From NCBI GenBank assembly GCA_033557685.1, contig JAWQRN010000268.1, positions 1-32,613 on the forward strand: a DNA stretch of 32,613 bases, read 5' to 3'. The translations under genes and the position numbers were made by a program. Below the pieces are notes generated by a model, which was not told the DNA's origin, searched no databases, and saw nothing but the letters and a program-made list of their open reading frames with translations. Each line of letters opens with the position of its first letter. Positions within the stretch are counted from its first letter, which is position 1. This stretch comes from Sperchopsis tessellata. Taxonomy: Eukaryota; Arthropoda; Insecta; Coleoptera; Hydrophilidae. Below, one piece after another: positions 32,076 to 32,613 of this stretch.

Positions 32076-32405
32076 CTAAGAAAGTCTATACAGATCCAAT
32101 TGAAGATCAGTGCAATCAGCAATGGCAGAAATCTTGTGATATAATTTTAAATCATCAACAAATAAAAGATATAATGAAGAAAAACCAAATAGAAGAGGAC
32201 CCAAATGAGAACCTTGAAGAACTCCGGAAGTCACATTAAGAGGCTTGGACAAGAAACCATTAACTCTAACCTGCTGAGTCCTACCATACAAGTAGGCACC
32301 CAGCCAGAACAGAAGACCCAAATTCCACAATATTCTGCAATAATAGGGTATGTTGTATCTTGTCAAAGGCCTTACTGAAATCTGCATAAACTGAATGAAC
32401 CTCAC
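32076..32405 (-). pseudogene. CR1-like LINE reverse transcriptase core
   Basis: A 109-codon open frame covers the palm of reverse transcriptase. Its first part (to about residue 30) is out of the true frame; the conserved FSKAFDKIQHT reads in a neighbouring frame. From LGAYLYGRTQQVRVNG on it is the proper frame and carries GVLQGSHLGP (usually GVPQGSHLGP) and FVDDLKLYHKI (usually FADDLKLYHKI). About 13 residues normally found between SHLGPLLF and YLLF are replaced by GFSSL, suggesting a small deletion. The frame ends at a stop soon after LQLDLYRLS. Confidence 0.82.
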
Positions 32406-32473
32406 TGCCAGACTCCAAAGTCTTTAAATTAAGTTCACATATGGTACCAAATTAGTTACAATGGATCTACCAG

Positions 32474-32503
32474 AAAAAAAAAAAATATATATATATATAT
32501 ACA
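32474..32503. repeat. Poly(A)-(AT)n simple repeat
   Basis: A run of about twelve A is followed by about nine AT units. It interrupts the LINE reverse transcriptase between the PIAILSSIPKLF block and the SIVTNL segment, so it was inserted or expanded after the LINE arrived. Confidence 0.85.
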
Positions 32504-32613
32504 TATTTAAACAGCTTTGGAATCGATGAGAGTATTGCTATCGGACAATAGTTACCAAAGTTAGATCTGTATCCAGACTTAAACACCAGTACAACAAATG
32601 GAAGTTATATATA

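Larger units (their letters stand above)
31215..32613 (-). mobile_element. CR1-like LINE, 3' half, running off the window
   Basis: The minus strand reads, from the window edge, PVFKSGYRSNFGNYCPIAIL then SSIPKLF (near 32520-32590); VHSVYADFSKAFDKIQHTLL with the first catalytic Asp (about 32340-32400); AYLYGRTQQVRVNGFLSKPL, TSGVLQGSHLGP and YLLFVDDLKLYHKI, whose Asp-Asp box is at 32151-32156; HYDAVVGGALRKMGFLKRM near 31870-31915; and a C-terminal region RSVNNFTASLN..GVSLPQFRSCLR ending at the stop at 31363. The 3' tail ends about 31215 with AAAGTTATTATTATATAT. Frameshifts near 32300 and elsewhere, plus several stops, show it is dead. The 5' half is outside. Confidence 0.82.

Noticed and set aside
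18095..32613. Search for the upstream kinase exon with HRD and DFG motifs on the minus strand
   Set aside because: No sequence matching HRDIKPDN or KLSDFGLC was found in this part of the window, so the exon must lie beyond it.

Overview
This is an AT-rich piece of animal nuclear DNA, almost certainly from an insect or another arthropod. The one host gene that can be named is split by introns with GT-AG borders. Its protein matches the Tricornered/NDR (STK38) kinases, in an insect-like version. The rest is decayed transposable elements and AT-rich sequence with no recognisable genes.

Layout. 1-2160: nothing recognised. 2345-3089: the 3' end of a Gypsy-type retrotransposon (minus strand, with a candidate LTR and polypurine tract), abutting a scrap of Gypsy RNase H in the opposite orientation. 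4331-4618: a possible MITE. 5757-6440: a mariner relic (minus). 9519-18094: the last three exons of a tricornered-like kinase (minus; CDS 17785-18094, 11495-11682, 9519-9634). Its 6.1-kb intron holds a LINE-like tail (12115-12300), a transposase relic of the helix-turn-helix type common in insects (12400-12930), a Penelope-like element with reverse transcriptase and GIY-YIG nuclease (13105-14900), and a Tc1 element with perfect 28-bp inverted repeats (15834-17075).

Upstream of the kinase exons (18095 to the end) lies what is probably one or more very long introns. It holds a CR1/Jockey-like LINE (18560-20100), an LTR element at 20911-23905, a nearly full-length but decayed Jockey-like LINE (24540-29165), a candidate 45-nt kinase cassette exon (29317-29361), rearranged Penelope fragments (30000-30880), and a second CR1-like LINE running off the window (31215-32613).

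The most striking object is the LTR element at 20911-23905. Between two similar LTR-like repeats, the pol gene is absent. A truncated gag, including a CCHC zinc knuckle, reads in frame into about 1.25 kb of intronless coding sequence that does not look like a retroelement. That sequence encodes an acidic, serine/proline-rich protein tail with about eighteen short tyrosine motifs, mostly Tyr-x-x-hydrophobic and often preceded by Asp-Pro-Asn. It looks like a host signalling-protein mRNA captured by a retrotransposon, in the manner of gag-host fusions, and then inactivated by stops and frameshifts.

No CRISPR array, prokaryotic operon, rRNA or convincing tRNA gene was seen. Calls come from reading the translated sequence and from remembered family patterns; no database search was possible.
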